Part shown: positions 10,522 to 22,374 of the stretch, piece by piece | Numbering within the stretch: position 1 is the stretch's first letter | Layout: every line of letters begins with the position of its first letter | NCBI GenBank assembly: GCA_022559845.1 | Contig: CM040127.1 | Coordinates: forward strand, 29,536,708-29,600,707 | DNA: 64,000 bases | From: Amorphophallus konjac | Lineage: Eukaryota; Streptophyta; Magnoliopsida; Alismatales; Araceae | Reading direction: 5' to 3' | Program-made: the position numbers and the translations under genes | The notes under the pieces: model-generated | The model's input: the letters and a program-made list of their open reading frames with translations, nothing else | What the model was told of the DNA's origin: nothing | The model's database searches: none

Positions 10522-12584
10522 GCTCGATCTGACTTGATCAGTCGATTGTGAAGTCCGAGTCGGGACCGAAAGTCCGCCATGCCATAAAGGCCATGACGTT
10601 AATTACGTCCTCCCTAAGGAAGACAACCCTTGATTAGACGCCAAAGACAGGAGGAGAATAGCGGCAGAACAAAACTCAAGTGAGAGTGTGCTAGTCTATT
10701 CGCAAGACATTAAACAGACTGGATGAGGCAAGAGTACGTCAGGTGCGGAGCAAATCCGGCAGCATATCCCCATTACCTTGGACTATGCCAAGTGGGAATA
10801 GGAAACCATCCCTGCAGTGGCAGGATGAGATCCATGAAGGATCGGGTATCATTGACCCGCAGTCTGAAGAGGGACCGGTATAGCATGACACACCCTATGC
10901 CGGTGCGATGTCTTATTAATATCCCCCTTTCGAGGGACCATCGGAGAACATGCAGTGGCAGAACTCCGTGGGCCAACGAGGTTAGGAGAGAATACCATAG
11001 TCACTCGAGGTGATGTGAGTGAAATTTGGCAGCATATCCCCTTATCTTGGATCATGCCAAGGAGATATATAGACTATCATCCATGGGATGCTGGGATGAA
11101 AGCCGGAAGGAAAAGGGGATTAGATCCCGGATCAATGTAAATGTTGGGGAGGTCGCCCCCCCCCCCCCCCATCGATTTATTTCCTGAGGCAAGCTTGATG
11201 ACTTTTCATTTATCCCTCTGGTGGATACAGCATGAGGATCGAGGACTAGGCTGAGAAGAAAGAGGTTCTCAGTGCCGATGATTAAGAGTATAACATGGCT
11301 TCTCGGCACGGGAGAAAAGAGTTCTTGGCGCGCCACTAGGGGGTTCTCGGCACAGGCTTCTCGGCGCGGCTGAAAGAAGGAGGAAGGGGCCTCTCGGCAC
11401 AGGCTTCTCGGCGCCAATAATAACATGACTTCTCGGCACGGGAGAAAGGAGTTCCCGACGCGCCTCTGTTGGGTTCTCCGCATGGAGAAGGGGCTTCTTG
11501 GCGCACAAAGGGCCGTGCCGGGAGCTGTTCATTACGACGATGGATGTTCGCGCCGGGAAGATGGTGGTTTTGATGCCGAGAAGGTTTATGGGGTTTTACG
11601 ATACTCTGTTCTGAGGATTTTCTGGGGGGGTTCAGATAATGACTGGAGGGTTTTAGGATGCAAGCAAGGGAAGAGTCAAGGGCTCTACCAGGTTAACATC
11701 AAGGGGTCACAGATGAAAGGGGTTCGAGGGATTAGAAACACCAAGCATTTGAAGCCCTCTGGAACGGGTTTTATACCCTTTATATCACCAGCCATGCAGG
11801 GGATCAAGAGATGACTGTCTCTGATCCCTGCAATAGCCCTGATGGCTTGGGAAATTCATGAGGATAGAGACCTCACAACGTCCATATCATCGATGTCGAC
11901 GAGGGAGAAGGAGGACAAAGCCCAAAAATCCACAGTGAGGATCGGGACTCTCTTGCCTCCACCCATCTGAAACGAACATGAACATAAGCACAAGAAACCA
12001 CTGGGGTTCTAAGCGTCCGAACGATCAATGCACACAGAGGACGACAGATATTCCGAGAGAGAGAGAGAGCACAAAAAAGGGGGGGAATGCCCGACCACCA
12101 CCAATTCAGCAGAACAATCACGAAATTGCATTTCCCTGTTTCATCGTTTACATCGTTCACAAAGATAGAACAAAGGAGAAGGGGAGAGGGAAGACAGACG
12201 AATACATTATTTCCTCAACAATAGGGAGATCTCTTCACTCTTTGTTATCTTATTTGGTGAGTGTGGTTACTCCTCTCTTCGATATCTGTCTATCTATCTC
12301 TTTTTCTCTCTTTGTCTTGGATGAAACGGGAGGGTTTTATAAGCGCAGTGCCCCCCCCTTCTCGGCATGATCGACTCTGGCGCGCCTTTCACACCTTCTC
12401 GGCGCGCCTCAGTCAGTTGCGGAGGCTTCCCGGTGCCAAGAGTCTAGCTTCCCGGCGCCACCTCTATTGGCTTTTTGGGCTTCGATGAGGAGCTCTCGAC
12501 GCCACACTAGTGAGCTCATTTAGGGCTTTTAATGATTTAATCACGGTGACTGGCACGCCTAATAAACCAACCAATAAACCACCA
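10522..12584 (-). repeat. tandem LTR unit 1 (about 2.06 kb)
   Basis: A piece of X-type LTR read on the minus strand, from the GCTCGATCTGACTTGATCAG end to the U3 segment GGGCTTTTAATG. It lacks the first ~400 bases of U3. It holds clusters of TTCTCGGCGC-type motifs (11266-11530, 12350-12480) and a minus-strand TATA (TTATAAAAC) near 12340. It is highly similar to units 2 and 3. No gene is supported. Confidence 0.9.
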
Positions 12585-14658
12585 GCTTGATCTGACTTGA
12601 TCAGTCGATTGTGAAGTCCGAGTCGGGACCGAAAGTCCGCCATGCCATAAAGGCCATGACGTTAATTACGTCCTCCCTAAGGAAGACAACCCTTGATTAG
12701 ACGCCAAAGACAAGAGGAGAATAGCGGCAGAACAAAACTCAAGTGAGAGTGTGCTAGTCTATTCGCAAGACATTAAACAGACTGGATGAGGCAAGAGCAC
12801 GTCAGGTGCGGAGCAAATCCGGCAGCATATCCCCATTACCTTGGACTATGCCAAGTGAGAATAGGAAACCATCCCTGCAGTGGCAGGATGAGATCCATGA
12901 AGGATCGGGTATCTTTGACCCGCAATCTGAAGAGGGGCCGATATAACATGACACACCCTATGCCGGTGCGATGTCTTATTAATATCCCCCTTTCGAGGGA
13001 CCATCGGAGAACATGCAGTGGCAGAACTCCGTGGGCCAGCGGGGTTAGGAGAGAATACCATAGTCACTCGAGGTGATGTGAGTGAAATTTGGCAGCATAT
13101 CCCCTTATCTTGGATCATGCCAAGGAGATATATAGACTATCATCCACGGGATGCCGGGATGAAAGACGAAAGAAAAAGGGGATTAGATCCCGGATCAATG
13201 TAAATGTTGGGGAGGTTGCCCCCCCCCCCATCGATTTATTTCCTGAGGCAAGCTTGATGACTTTTCATTTATCCCTCTGGTGGATACAGCATGAGGATCG
13301 AGGACTAGGCTGAGAAGAAAGAGGTTCTCGGCGCCGATGATTAGGAGTATAACATGGCTTCTCGGCACGGGAGAAAAGAGTTTCCGGCGCGCCACTAGGG
13401 GGTTCTCGGCACAGGCTTCTTGGCACGGCTGAAAGAAGGAGGAAAGGGCCTCTCGGCACAGGCTTCTCGGCGCCAATAATAACATGACTTCTCGGCACGG
13501 GAGAAAGGAGTTCCCGGCGCGCCTCTGTTGGGTTCTCGGCATGGAGAAGGGGCTTCTTGGCGCACAAAGGGCCGTGCCGGGAGCTGTTCATTGCGACGAT
13601 GGATGTTCGCGCCGGGAAGATGGTGGTTTTGATGCCGGGAAGGTTTATGGGGTTTTACGATACTCTATTCTAAGGATTTTCTGGGGGGGTTCAGATAATG
13701 ACTGGAGGGTTTTAGGATGCAAGCGAGGGAAGAGTCAAGGGCTCTACCAGGTTAACATCAAGGGGTCACAGATGAAAGGGGTTCGAGGGATTAGAAATAC
13801 CAAGCATTTGAAGCCCTCTGGAACGGGTTTTATACCCTTTATATCGCCAGCCATGCAGGGGATCAAGAGATGACTGTCTCTGATCCCTGCAATAGCCCTG
13901 ATGGCTTGGGAAATTCATGAGGATAGAGACCTCACAGCGTCCATATCATCGATGTCGACGAGGGAGAAGGAGGACAAAGCCCAAAAATGCACAGTGAGGA
14001 TGGGGACTCTCTTGCCTCCACCCATCTGAAACGAACATGAACATAAGCATAAGAAACCACTGGGGTTCTAAGCGTCCAAACGATCAATGCACACAGGGGA
14101 CGACAGATATTCCGAGAGAGAGAGAGAGCACAAAAAAGGGGGGGAATGCCCGACCACCACCAATTCAGCGGAACAATCACGAAATTGCATTTCCATGTTT
14201 CATCGTTTACATCGTTCACAAAGATAGAACAAAGGAGAAGGGGAGAGGGAAGACAGACGAATACATTATTTCCTCAACAATAGGGAGATCTCTTCACTCT
14301 TTGTTATCTTATCTGGTGAGTGTGGTTACTCCTCTCTTCGATATCTGTCTATCTATCTCTTTTTCTCTCTTTGTGTTGGACAAAACGGGGGGGGGGGGGG
14401 GGGGGGGGGTTTATAAGCGCAGTGCCCCCCCCTTCTCGACATGATCGACTCTGGCGCGCCTTTCACACCTTCCCGGCGCGCCTCAGTCGGTTGCGGAGGC
14501 TTCCCGGCGCCAAGAGTCTAGCTTCCTGGCGCCGCCTCCATTGGCTTTTTGGGCTTCGGTGAGGAGCTCTCGACGCCACACTAGTGAGCTCATTTAGGGC
14601 TTTTAATGTTTTAATCACGGTGACTGGCACGCCTAATAAACCAACCAATAAACCACCA
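12585..14658 (-). repeat. tandem LTR unit 2 (about 2.07 kb)
   Basis: Nearly identical to unit 1. It differs by scattered substitutions and a long G run at about 14386-14410. The joint to unit 1 has the spacer CACGGTGACTGGCACGCC. Confidence 0.9.
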
Positions 14659-16744
14659 GCTTGATCTGACTTGATCAGTCGATTGTGAAGTCCGAGTCGG
14701 GATCGAAAGTCCGCCATGCCATAAAGGCCATGACGTTAATTACGTCCTCCCTAAGGAAGACAACCCTTGATTAGACGCCAAAGACAGGAGGAGAATAGCG
14801 GCAGAACAAAACTTAAGTGAGAGTGTGCTAGTCTATTCGCAAGACATTAAACAGACTGGATGAGGCAAGAGTACGTCAGGTGCGGAGCAAATCCGGCAGC
14901 ATATCCCCATTACCTTGGACTATGCCAAGTGGGAATAGGAAACCATCCCTGCAGTGGCAGGATGAGATCCATGAAGGATCGGGTATCTTTGACCCGCAGT
15001 CTGAAGAGGGACCGGTATAGCATGACACACCCTATGCCGGTGCGATGTCTTATTAATATCCCCCTTTTGAGGGACCATCGGAGAACATGCAGTGGCAGAA
15101 CTCCGTGGGCCAGCGAGGTTAGGAGAGAATACCATAGTCACTCGAGGTGATGTGAGTGAAATTTGGCAGCATATCCCCTTATCTTGGATCATGCCAAGGA
15201 GATATATAGACTATCATCCAGGGGATGCCGGGATGAAAGCCGAAAGGAAAAGGGGATTAGATCCCGGATCAATGTAAATGTTGGGGAGGTCGCCCCCCCC
15301 CATCGATTTATTTCCTGAGGCAAGCTTGATGACTTTTCATTTATCCCTCTGGTGGATACAACATGAGGATCGAGGACTAGGCTGAGAAGAAAGAGGTTCT
15401 CGGCGCCGATGATTAGGAGTATAACTTGGCTTCTCGGCACGGGAGAAAAGAGTTTCCGACGCGCCACTAGGGGGTTCTCGGCACAGGCTTCTCGGCGCGG
15501 CTGAAAGAAGGAGGAAGGGGCCTCTCGGCACAGGCTTCTCGGCGCCAATAATAACATGACTTCTCGGCACGGGAGAAAGGAGTTCCCGGCGCGCCTCTGT
15601 TGGGTTCTCGGCATGGAGAAGGGGCTTCTCGGCGCACAAAGGGCCGCGCCGGGAGCTGTTCATTGCGACGATGGATGTTCGCGCCGGAAAGATGGTGGTT
15701 TTGATGCCGGGAAGGTTTATGGGGTTTTACGATACTCTGTTCTGAGGATTTTCTGGGGGGGGTTCAGATAATGACTGGAGGGTTTTAGGATGCAAGCGAG
15801 GGAAGAGTCAAGGGCTCTACCAGGTTAACATCAAGGGGTCACAGATGAAAGGGGTTCGAGGGATTAGAAACACCAAGCATTCGAAGCCCTCTGGAACGGG
15901 TTTTATACCCTTTATATCGCCAGCCATGCAGGGGATCAAGAGATGACTGTCTCTGATCCCTGCAATAGCCCTGATGGCTTGGGAAATTCATGAGGATAGA
16001 GACCTCACAGTGTCCATATCATCGATGTCGACGAGGGAGAAGGAGGACAAAGCCCAAAAATGCACAGTGAGGATCGGGACTCTCTTGCCTCCACCCCATC
16101 TGAAACGAACATGCACATAAGCACAAGAAACCACTGGGGTTCTAAGCGTCCGAACGATCAATGCACACAGGGGACGACATATATACCGAGAGAGAGAGAG
16201 CACAAAAAAGGGGGGGAATGCCCGACCACCACCAATTCAGCGGAACAATCACGAAATTGCATTCCACTGTTTCATCGTTTACATTGTTCACAAAGATAGA
16301 ACAAAGGAGAAGGGGAGAGGAAAGACAGACGAATACATTATTTCCTCAACAATAGGGAGATATCTTCACTTCAAAAAATAGAAAACATAATCGAAGCTTA
16401 CACATCAAAGCAAAAAGAAAGCAAGAGAGAAGACAACGAAGGGGGAGGGCGGAGCATTGACTCCTCTCCCTCCCCGAGCACCCCACCTTCTCCTTCTCTC
16501 GGACTTCATAACAGCAGCTTCTCTTCTCTCTTTGTTATCTTATCTGGTGAGTGTGGCTACTCCTCTCTTCGATATCTGTCTATCTATCTCTTTTTCTCTC
16601 TTTATCTTGGACGAAACAGGGGGGTTTTATAAGCACAGTGCCCCCCCTTCTTGGCATGATTGACTCTGGCGCGCCTTTCACACCTTCCCGGCGCGCCTCA
16701 GTCGGTTGCGGAGGCTTCCCAGCGCCAAGAGTCTAGCTTCCCGG
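14659..16744 (-). repeat. tandem LTR unit 3, split by solo LTR Y
   Basis: Same unit as 1 and 2, but it has about 150 extra bases near 16370-16520 (GGGGGAGGGCGGAGCATTGAC and following). These also occur in the X LTR at 25315-25420, so units 1 and 2 carry the deletion. It is interrupted at 16744 by Y and resumes at 21929, where it runs on to the LTR start. Confidence 0.85.
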
Positions 16745-16989
16745 TGTGGACATCAAAAATTGCACACCCAAATATTATGCTCGGCCCCGCATCAACAACG
16801 GCGCTGAGTGAAGAAGCCCCGGAGAGACTGGTCGTCCGGACTCCCTAAGTATGCGTACTGCCGCGAGGCCGCCTCCAGGAGTCACGGCCGTGAAGAGAAA
16901 CCAATCACAATAAGCCCCGCAATCCGTGGGCCTCGAAGAAAGCCAAACAGGCCATGACCCGTGTCCATAACAGGCTCAGACCGGGCTCA

Positions 16990-17725
16990 GGAGCACGCCC
17001 AATTTGGCCTTCAACGGCACACCCTGGGGTGCTCAGCGGCACAACCCCTGGGCTGCTCAACGGCACACCCCTTTGGGGTCCCAGCGGCACGGCCCAAGGC
17101 GTTCAGCGGCACACCCCCTGGGCTGCTCAGCGGTACACCCCTTTAGGGTCCCAGCGGCACGGCCCAGGGCTTCAGTGGCACACCCCTTGGGGGTGGCTCC
17201 AGCGCTACACCCCCAAGGGGGGAGCCCTCAGCGGTACAACACCCCCTGGGCTGCTCAGCGGTACACCCCTTTGGGGTCCCAGCGGCACGGCCCAGGGCTT
17301 CAGCGGCACACCCCCTAGGGGGTGGCCTCAGCGGTACACCCCCAGGGGGGGGGGGGTCTTCAGCGGTACACCCAGGGAGGGGGCCCAGCGGTACACCCTT
17401 TGTTCTTCACCGGCACACCCCTTTGGGTGTTCAGCGGCACAACCCTTTGGGCTTCGGCGGCATAGCCCGTTCGGGGCTTCAGCGGTACACCCCTAAAGGG
17501 GTTCTTCAGCGGTACACCCCCAGGGGGTTCTTCAGCGGCATGCCCATCCAGGGCTCCAGCGACACGCCCTTCAAGCCGTTCAGCGGCACGCCCCTTTGGG
17601 CCCTCAGCGGCACACGCTACTGAGTCTTCAGCGGCACCCCTGTTTTGTGCTCCAGCGGCACGCCCTTTTGGCTTCCCCAAGGCACGCTTGTTCAGCCTGC
17701 CAGCGGCACAGCGTGAAGGCTTTTC
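16990..17725. repeat. CAGCGGYACACCCC motif array, Y upstream block
   Basis: Roughly 25-30 copies of CAGCGGCACACCCC / CAGCGGTACACCC, often followed by TTTGGGG, spaced 20-40 bases. The block lies upstream of the Y TATA box. The long open frames here come from the repeated motif and are not genes. Confidence 0.9.
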
Positions 17726-17914
17726 AAAGGCGGGACGACGTGAAGCCCATGCCCTACATATCCTTGGCGTGCAGTGAGCCGTCCGAGGTGTCAGCCGATC
17801 GTTGGGCCACACAGGCTACTCCACTGACAGCCAGGACAGGAGGAGTCAAACCCCATCATCACGAGTTGCTTCCCGCCTTCGACGGCCATGCTCGAAGGCT
17901 CCCGCTGCCGGGAG

Positions 17915-17920
17915 TATAAA
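17915..17920 (+). promoter_or_regulatory. TATA box of solo LTR Y
   Basis: GGGAGTATAAATGAC about 190 bases downstream of the motif array, followed by a purine-rich leader. Best core-promoter candidate in Y. Confidence 0.55.
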
Positions 17921-17929
17921 TGACTCCCA

Positions 17930-19230
17930 CTTCGATGAAAGGAAAAAGGAGGGGGGATCCAAGAGAGAGGCAGAGCAACAGACAAACGGAAGAGACATAG
18001 GTAAGAGAGGAAGAGAAGAAGAAGGGCGCCGGCGTGAGTCTCCTCCGACGGCCACCGAGAAGAAGAGAGAGTAAGGGAGAAGGAGAGCTGAATGTAATGG
18101 GGGAGGTGTGGGAGAAGAAGGGTGGACGATCATCCCCCACTTCAGCCCCAACACCTCCGTTTCCATGGTTTTCCTTGCTTCCCTCTTTCCTTTCTTTTGC
18201 TTTTGGGTTTTCTTTCTTGTCCGTAGCCTTGGCTCGGGTGTGCCCGTCAATGTGTATGTAGGGCCTCGGCCCCTTGCTTCCCATGAATGAAAAGTCATCT
18301 TTCTTGGGTCTTTCCTGCTATGTCTGATGGTTAACTCCCGCCTTCACAATGCATGCAGTGTGTTGTCCGTTTCCTCCGTTTCTCCGGTTTCTTTCGAGTC
18401 ACCGTATCAATGTGATGCCTCCCCTTTGAAGCCTGGCCTTGTGGGTCCTTTGCTCATCTCCAGCAGTCCTTCCTCGGCCTTGAATTCCCCTTCTTTCCCT
18501 GCATGGCCGGCAGGTCTCCCAGCCCACACATTTGGCTCTTTTAATCCTCCAACGATGCAACTTTCCAGCACTTGGCCGGCACACCTTTTGGCCCTCAACG
18601 GCACACCCCGTTGGCCCTTGACCGGTGCACCCTTCTGGCCCTCAGCGGCACACCCCTATTGGCCCTCAGCGGCACACCCCGTTGCCCTTGGCCGGTGCAC
18701 CCCTTTTAGCCCTCAGCAACACACTTTCTAGCCCCCCAGCTGTACACCCTCCCTCGGTGTCTCAGCGGTATGCCCTCAGCCGCCAACCCCCAGCCCATTC
18801 TGCCTAGTACTAGAAGCCCTCCGTTCACGATTTTCCTCTGGGTTTTCCGAGGTCCCATAAAGGTGTTGCTGCCCTCGGGCGCCCACCTCCAGTTGTCGGG
18901 TTCCGCCACTCCATGTGGGCGCGTTCCCTTTTATCTCCCTTACGCCCCGAGTCAAGGGGAGATGCTGCCGAATTTTTGTCAGAAAATAACAACATGTTAA
19001 ATAAGACAAAAGGAGGCAACAAACGAACAGAATAATTAATGATGAAGCCCTCTAATTAATCAAGTCATTGCCGGTACCATAGTAAGAACCGAACTGATCA
19101 ACGCCACAACAGGCCGGACTTCCGACTCATGGCAGAGAGGCCGAACAGAACAAAACAAGAGAGAAGTTTATATAAAACCGCATGAAAATTAAAACAAGAA
19201 GAAAAGAAAAGCCTTAAAAATAAAGAATTG
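17930..19230. other. Y LTR, transcribed-type non-coding stretch
   Basis: No gene is seen. It starts with a purine-rich leader (17935-18090), then mixed sequence, a short run of CGGCACACCCC motifs at 18560-18790, and the sequence GGGGAGATGCTGCCGAATTTTTG (18956-18978), resembling the leaders of other LTRs here. TATA-like TTTATATAAAAC is at about 19168. Confidence 0.6.
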
Positions 19231-19249
19231 AAGGTTGATTGAACCTCTA

Positions 19250-19600
19250 CCATCACGCCCTGATTGGCCCTTCAACGGTGCACCCCAGTCATCTCCCAGT
19301 GGCATACTCATCCAATCCCTTCGCCGGCACACTCCCCCCCCCCCCCAGCCTTCAGCGGCACGCTTCAAAGCCTTCCCCGGCACGCCCCTTGAGCCCTCAG
19401 CGGTACACCCCTAATTGCCCCGGGGACATACCCTTTAGCGGCACACTCCTCCCAGCCTTCAGCGGCACGCTTCAAAGCCTTCCCCGGCACGCCCCTTGAA
19501 CCCTCAGCGGTACACCCATAATTGCCCCAGGGACACACCCTTCAGCGGCACACTCCCTCCCATCGTCTCTCTCCCTTCGCCGGTACACCCTCATCCACCG
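19250..19600. repeat. CGGYACACCC motif block
   Basis: A second run of the Y motif family (CAGCGGCACGC, CCGGCACGCCCC, CAGCGGTACACCC). It directly adjoins the AATGTATAGACTTT array. Confidence 0.8.
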
Positions 19601-19611
19601 TCTCAATAGGA

Positions 19612-20672
19612 TCCAGTGTACAGACTTGGCAGATGGATGCACAAACGTAGCAATGAGCAATGTATAGACTTCGCGTGTTGATTGCGTGGGCAACGTACAG
19701 ACTTTGAGTTGAATAGGCTGGAGAATGTACATACTTCGTATTGCAACGTGCAGACTTTGAGCTTGGCAATGTATAGACTTCGGGCCGCAGCCAAGGGACA
19801 ATGTATAGACTTGGAGCTGGCCAATGTATAGACTTTGGGGCTGGCCAATGTATAGACTTTGAACTGCAATGTATAGACTTTATGCTGGCCAATGTATAGA
19901 CTTTGGGCTGCATTGTACAGACTTTGGGCCAGCCAATGTATAGACTTCATGCTGCAACGTATAGACTTTGTGCTGCAGCGTACAGACTTTGGGCCAGACA
20001 ATGTATAGACTTCGAATTGCGGCCAATGGACAATGTACAGACTTTGAGCTACAATGTATAGACTTTATGCTGGTCAATGTACGGACTTTGAGCTGATGAA
20101 TGCTGGCCAACGTATAGACTTTGAGCTACAATATGTAGACTTTGGGGTTACCAACGTATAGACTTTGAACTGCAGCCAAGGGACAACGTACAGACTTTGA
20201 ACTGTAACGTATAGACTTTGAGCAGGATAATGTACATACGTTAAGCCGGTCAATGTATGGACTCCAATAGACAATGTACAGACTTTGGGCTGGCCAAGGT
20301 ATGGACTTTGAACTCCAATGTATAGACTTTGGACTGCAATGTATAGACTTTAATGGCCAATGTATGGACTTTGAGCTCCAATGTATAGACTCTATCCTGG
20401 CCAATGTATAGACTTCGAACTACGGCCAAGGGCCGATGTACAGACTTGGAGGTGCAATGTATAGACTCTGAGCTGAACAATGTATAGACTCTGAGTTGGC
20501 CAATGTACGGACTTTGGGCCGGCCAATATATATAGACTTTGAATGGCAGCCAATGGATAATGTATGGACTTTGAGCCGCAATGTACAGACTTTAGACTAA
20601 AGGACGTATAGACTTTGTGTGCTGGTTGAATAAACAATGTATAGACTTTAGGCTGAGGAATGTACAGACTTT
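19612..20672 (-). repeat. AAGTCTATACATT motif array, inverted, inside Y
   Basis: About 40 copies of AATGTATAGACTTTG and close variants every 20-30 bases; on the minus strand this is the copia LTR motif AAGTCTATACATTGG. CGGYACACCC blocks flank it on both sides, so one array is embedded in another. No coding capacity is credible. Confidence 0.9.
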
Positions 20673-20689
20673 ATGTTATCCCCCCCCTT

Positions 20690-20950
20690 CCTTCAACGAC
20701 ACACTCTCCGGCCAAGCCCTTCACCGGTACACTCCCCACTCCTTACCCGGTACGCCCAGCTGTGACCTCCATCGGTACGCCCTCCTTTCTCGGGCCTTCG
20801 CCGATACACACCCATCCCTTTAGCCCGGTACACCCCTGCTCTCGGGCCTTTACCGGCACACCCGTCTGGTCTTCCCTGGTACGCCCTTTTGGTGCCTTCG
20901 CCGGCACACTGGCCCCAGTCCGCCCGGTACACCCCTTCAGCCCGGCCCAC
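20690..20950. repeat. CGGTACACYCC motif block
   Basis: About a dozen copies of CGGTACACCCC/CGGCACACC-type motifs, continuing the block at 19250-19600 beyond the inserted array. Confidence 0.8.
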
Positions 20951-20959
20951 TCCTCTATA

Positions 20960-21090
20960 CGCACAAATGCAAATAAAAGAAATATAACGGCAACAATAAT
21001 CAAAATAAACCAAAAAAATACAAATAAATAAAACATATGAAAATTCTAATAAAACAAATAAATAAACAGATAAATGAATATGTATATATG

Positions 21091-21122
<32 letters not shown>

Positions 21123-21300
21123 TGAACGTGTAATAAATAAATAAAAAAATGCGTGTAATAGATAAAAAAGAATATAATATATATATATATGTAATAGTGA
21201 CATTACCCAAAAAATGTATAAAGAGGAAATAAGCAACAAAATATATGAACATATATATATTTGGAGATCCAGATAAAAATAAAAATAATAATAATAATAG
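20960..21300. repeat. AT-rich low-complexity tract with (TA)n
   Basis: AT-only stretches with (TA)n at about 21093-21117 and 21177-21190 and A-rich runs. The membrane-like frames predicted here are composition artefacts. Confidence 0.8.
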
Positions 21301-21928
21301 TAATCCATATTGCAGTCCCGTCTCCCCCTGTGACTCGGCGTTGAAGGAACAATAATGCTGCCCTCGCAGGTCGGGCCTGAGCCTGGGGAATTGCCCCGAT
21401 ATGACCAGGTCCCGACTTTGCTTTGGGCCGACATTCCAAACAAGCCGGACTCGTTTCTCGCCCCTGGGCCCTTCTGGGCCATTATTAAAATTGCCGTGCA
21501 TTCGACAGATATTTGAACAGATTCGCCCCGATTTTCCATTGTGTTTCTATTACGGATCCGTGTCCGAATATGAAAAGGTCCACGAGTGACCGACATGGCC
21601 AGTGGCTCATATCCTAATGCGGACTTTGGTGTGATTTATTCATGTCCCTTCTTTTTACGCAGTTAGTATTATTTCTTTCGGCCGCAGGGCCCCTAATTTC
21701 GACAATTAATCAAGGGTATTCCCTCATATGGGGGATGTAAATGACATCGTAACCTTGATGGTGCGACGGGATTCGGTCCCGACACGAACCACACAATCGC
21801 CTGACGAAGTCAGATCGAGCGCACTATGGACTCTTCGGAGCCCGAATAAATTGTCACTTCGGTGACTGGCACGCCCACGCACTTAATAGACGAAACCTCC
21901 TGAGCCGGCGATTTAAAGTGCATCCACA

Positions 21929-22374
21929 CCCGGCGCCGCCTCCATGGGCTTTTTGGGCTTCGGTGAGGAGCTCTCGACGCCACACTAGTGAGCCCATTTA
22001 GGGCTTTTAATGTTTTAATCTTCCTCATCAGTAGGCTTGAGCTGTCAAAGCTGCCTAATTTGCCTTTTCATTTGTCAGTCCTTCGAATCTGTCAGAACAG
22101 GTGAAGGCCCATTAGTTGGTGAGTTGACATAGTCTTTATCAGAACATTTCTGGATATTTTCATCAGTCAATGGACTGTAATTCTTCATCAGTACTGCCAT
22201 CTGGGCGATGACAACACCGAACATCAGCTTGGCCGGGGAGGGCTTCAGCCGGGTGGTAGCTTTAGTGACGACTGTTCTGTAGTTCCGGCTTTGCAGGAAT
22301 CTCTGGGATCTTCATTTTTGATTCAATCTTCTCTTCGGTCTCATCTTTATTCTCGGTTATATTTCAGGTGTCAA
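21929..22374 (-). mobile_element. remaining U3 of the split X-type LTR
   Basis: It continues unit 3 after Y: CCCGGCGCCGCCTCC, then a stretch matching 25640-26018 to AGGTGTCAATAG. On the minus strand the LTR start is TATTGACACC, one base off TGTTGACACC. No polypurine tract lies outside it. Confidence 0.75.

Larger units (their letters stand above)
16745..21928 (+). mobile_element. 5.2-kb solo LTR (Y) with target site duplication CCCGG
   Basis: It starts TGTGGACATC and ends GCATCCACA, giving inverted ends TGTGGA / TCCACA. It is flanked by CCCGG at 16740-16744 and 21929-21933, and the interrupted LTR unit reads on continuously across it. There is no internal coding region or second LTR, so it is best read as a solo LTR, orientation + by its similarity to X LTR ends (GTCAGATCGAGCGCAC at about 21810 on +). 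It contains a TATA box at 17915, two motif families in arrays, and an AT-rich microsatellite. An alternative is a non-autonomous element without LTRs. Confidence 0.8.

Noticed and set aside
11052..11532. frames of 87-143 codons recurring in the three tandem units
   Set aside because: They recur only because the LTR units are tandem copies; the sequences are made of TTCTCGGCGC motifs.
16954..17496. 180-codon and overlapping frames rich in QRHTP
   Set aside because: By-product of the CAGCGGCACACCCC array; open in several frames at once.
19542..20637. series of minus-strand open frames
   Set aside because: By-product of the inverted AAGTCTATACATT array.
20960..21600. hydrophobic, membrane-like frames
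   Set aside because: AT-rich microsatellite translated; composition artefact.
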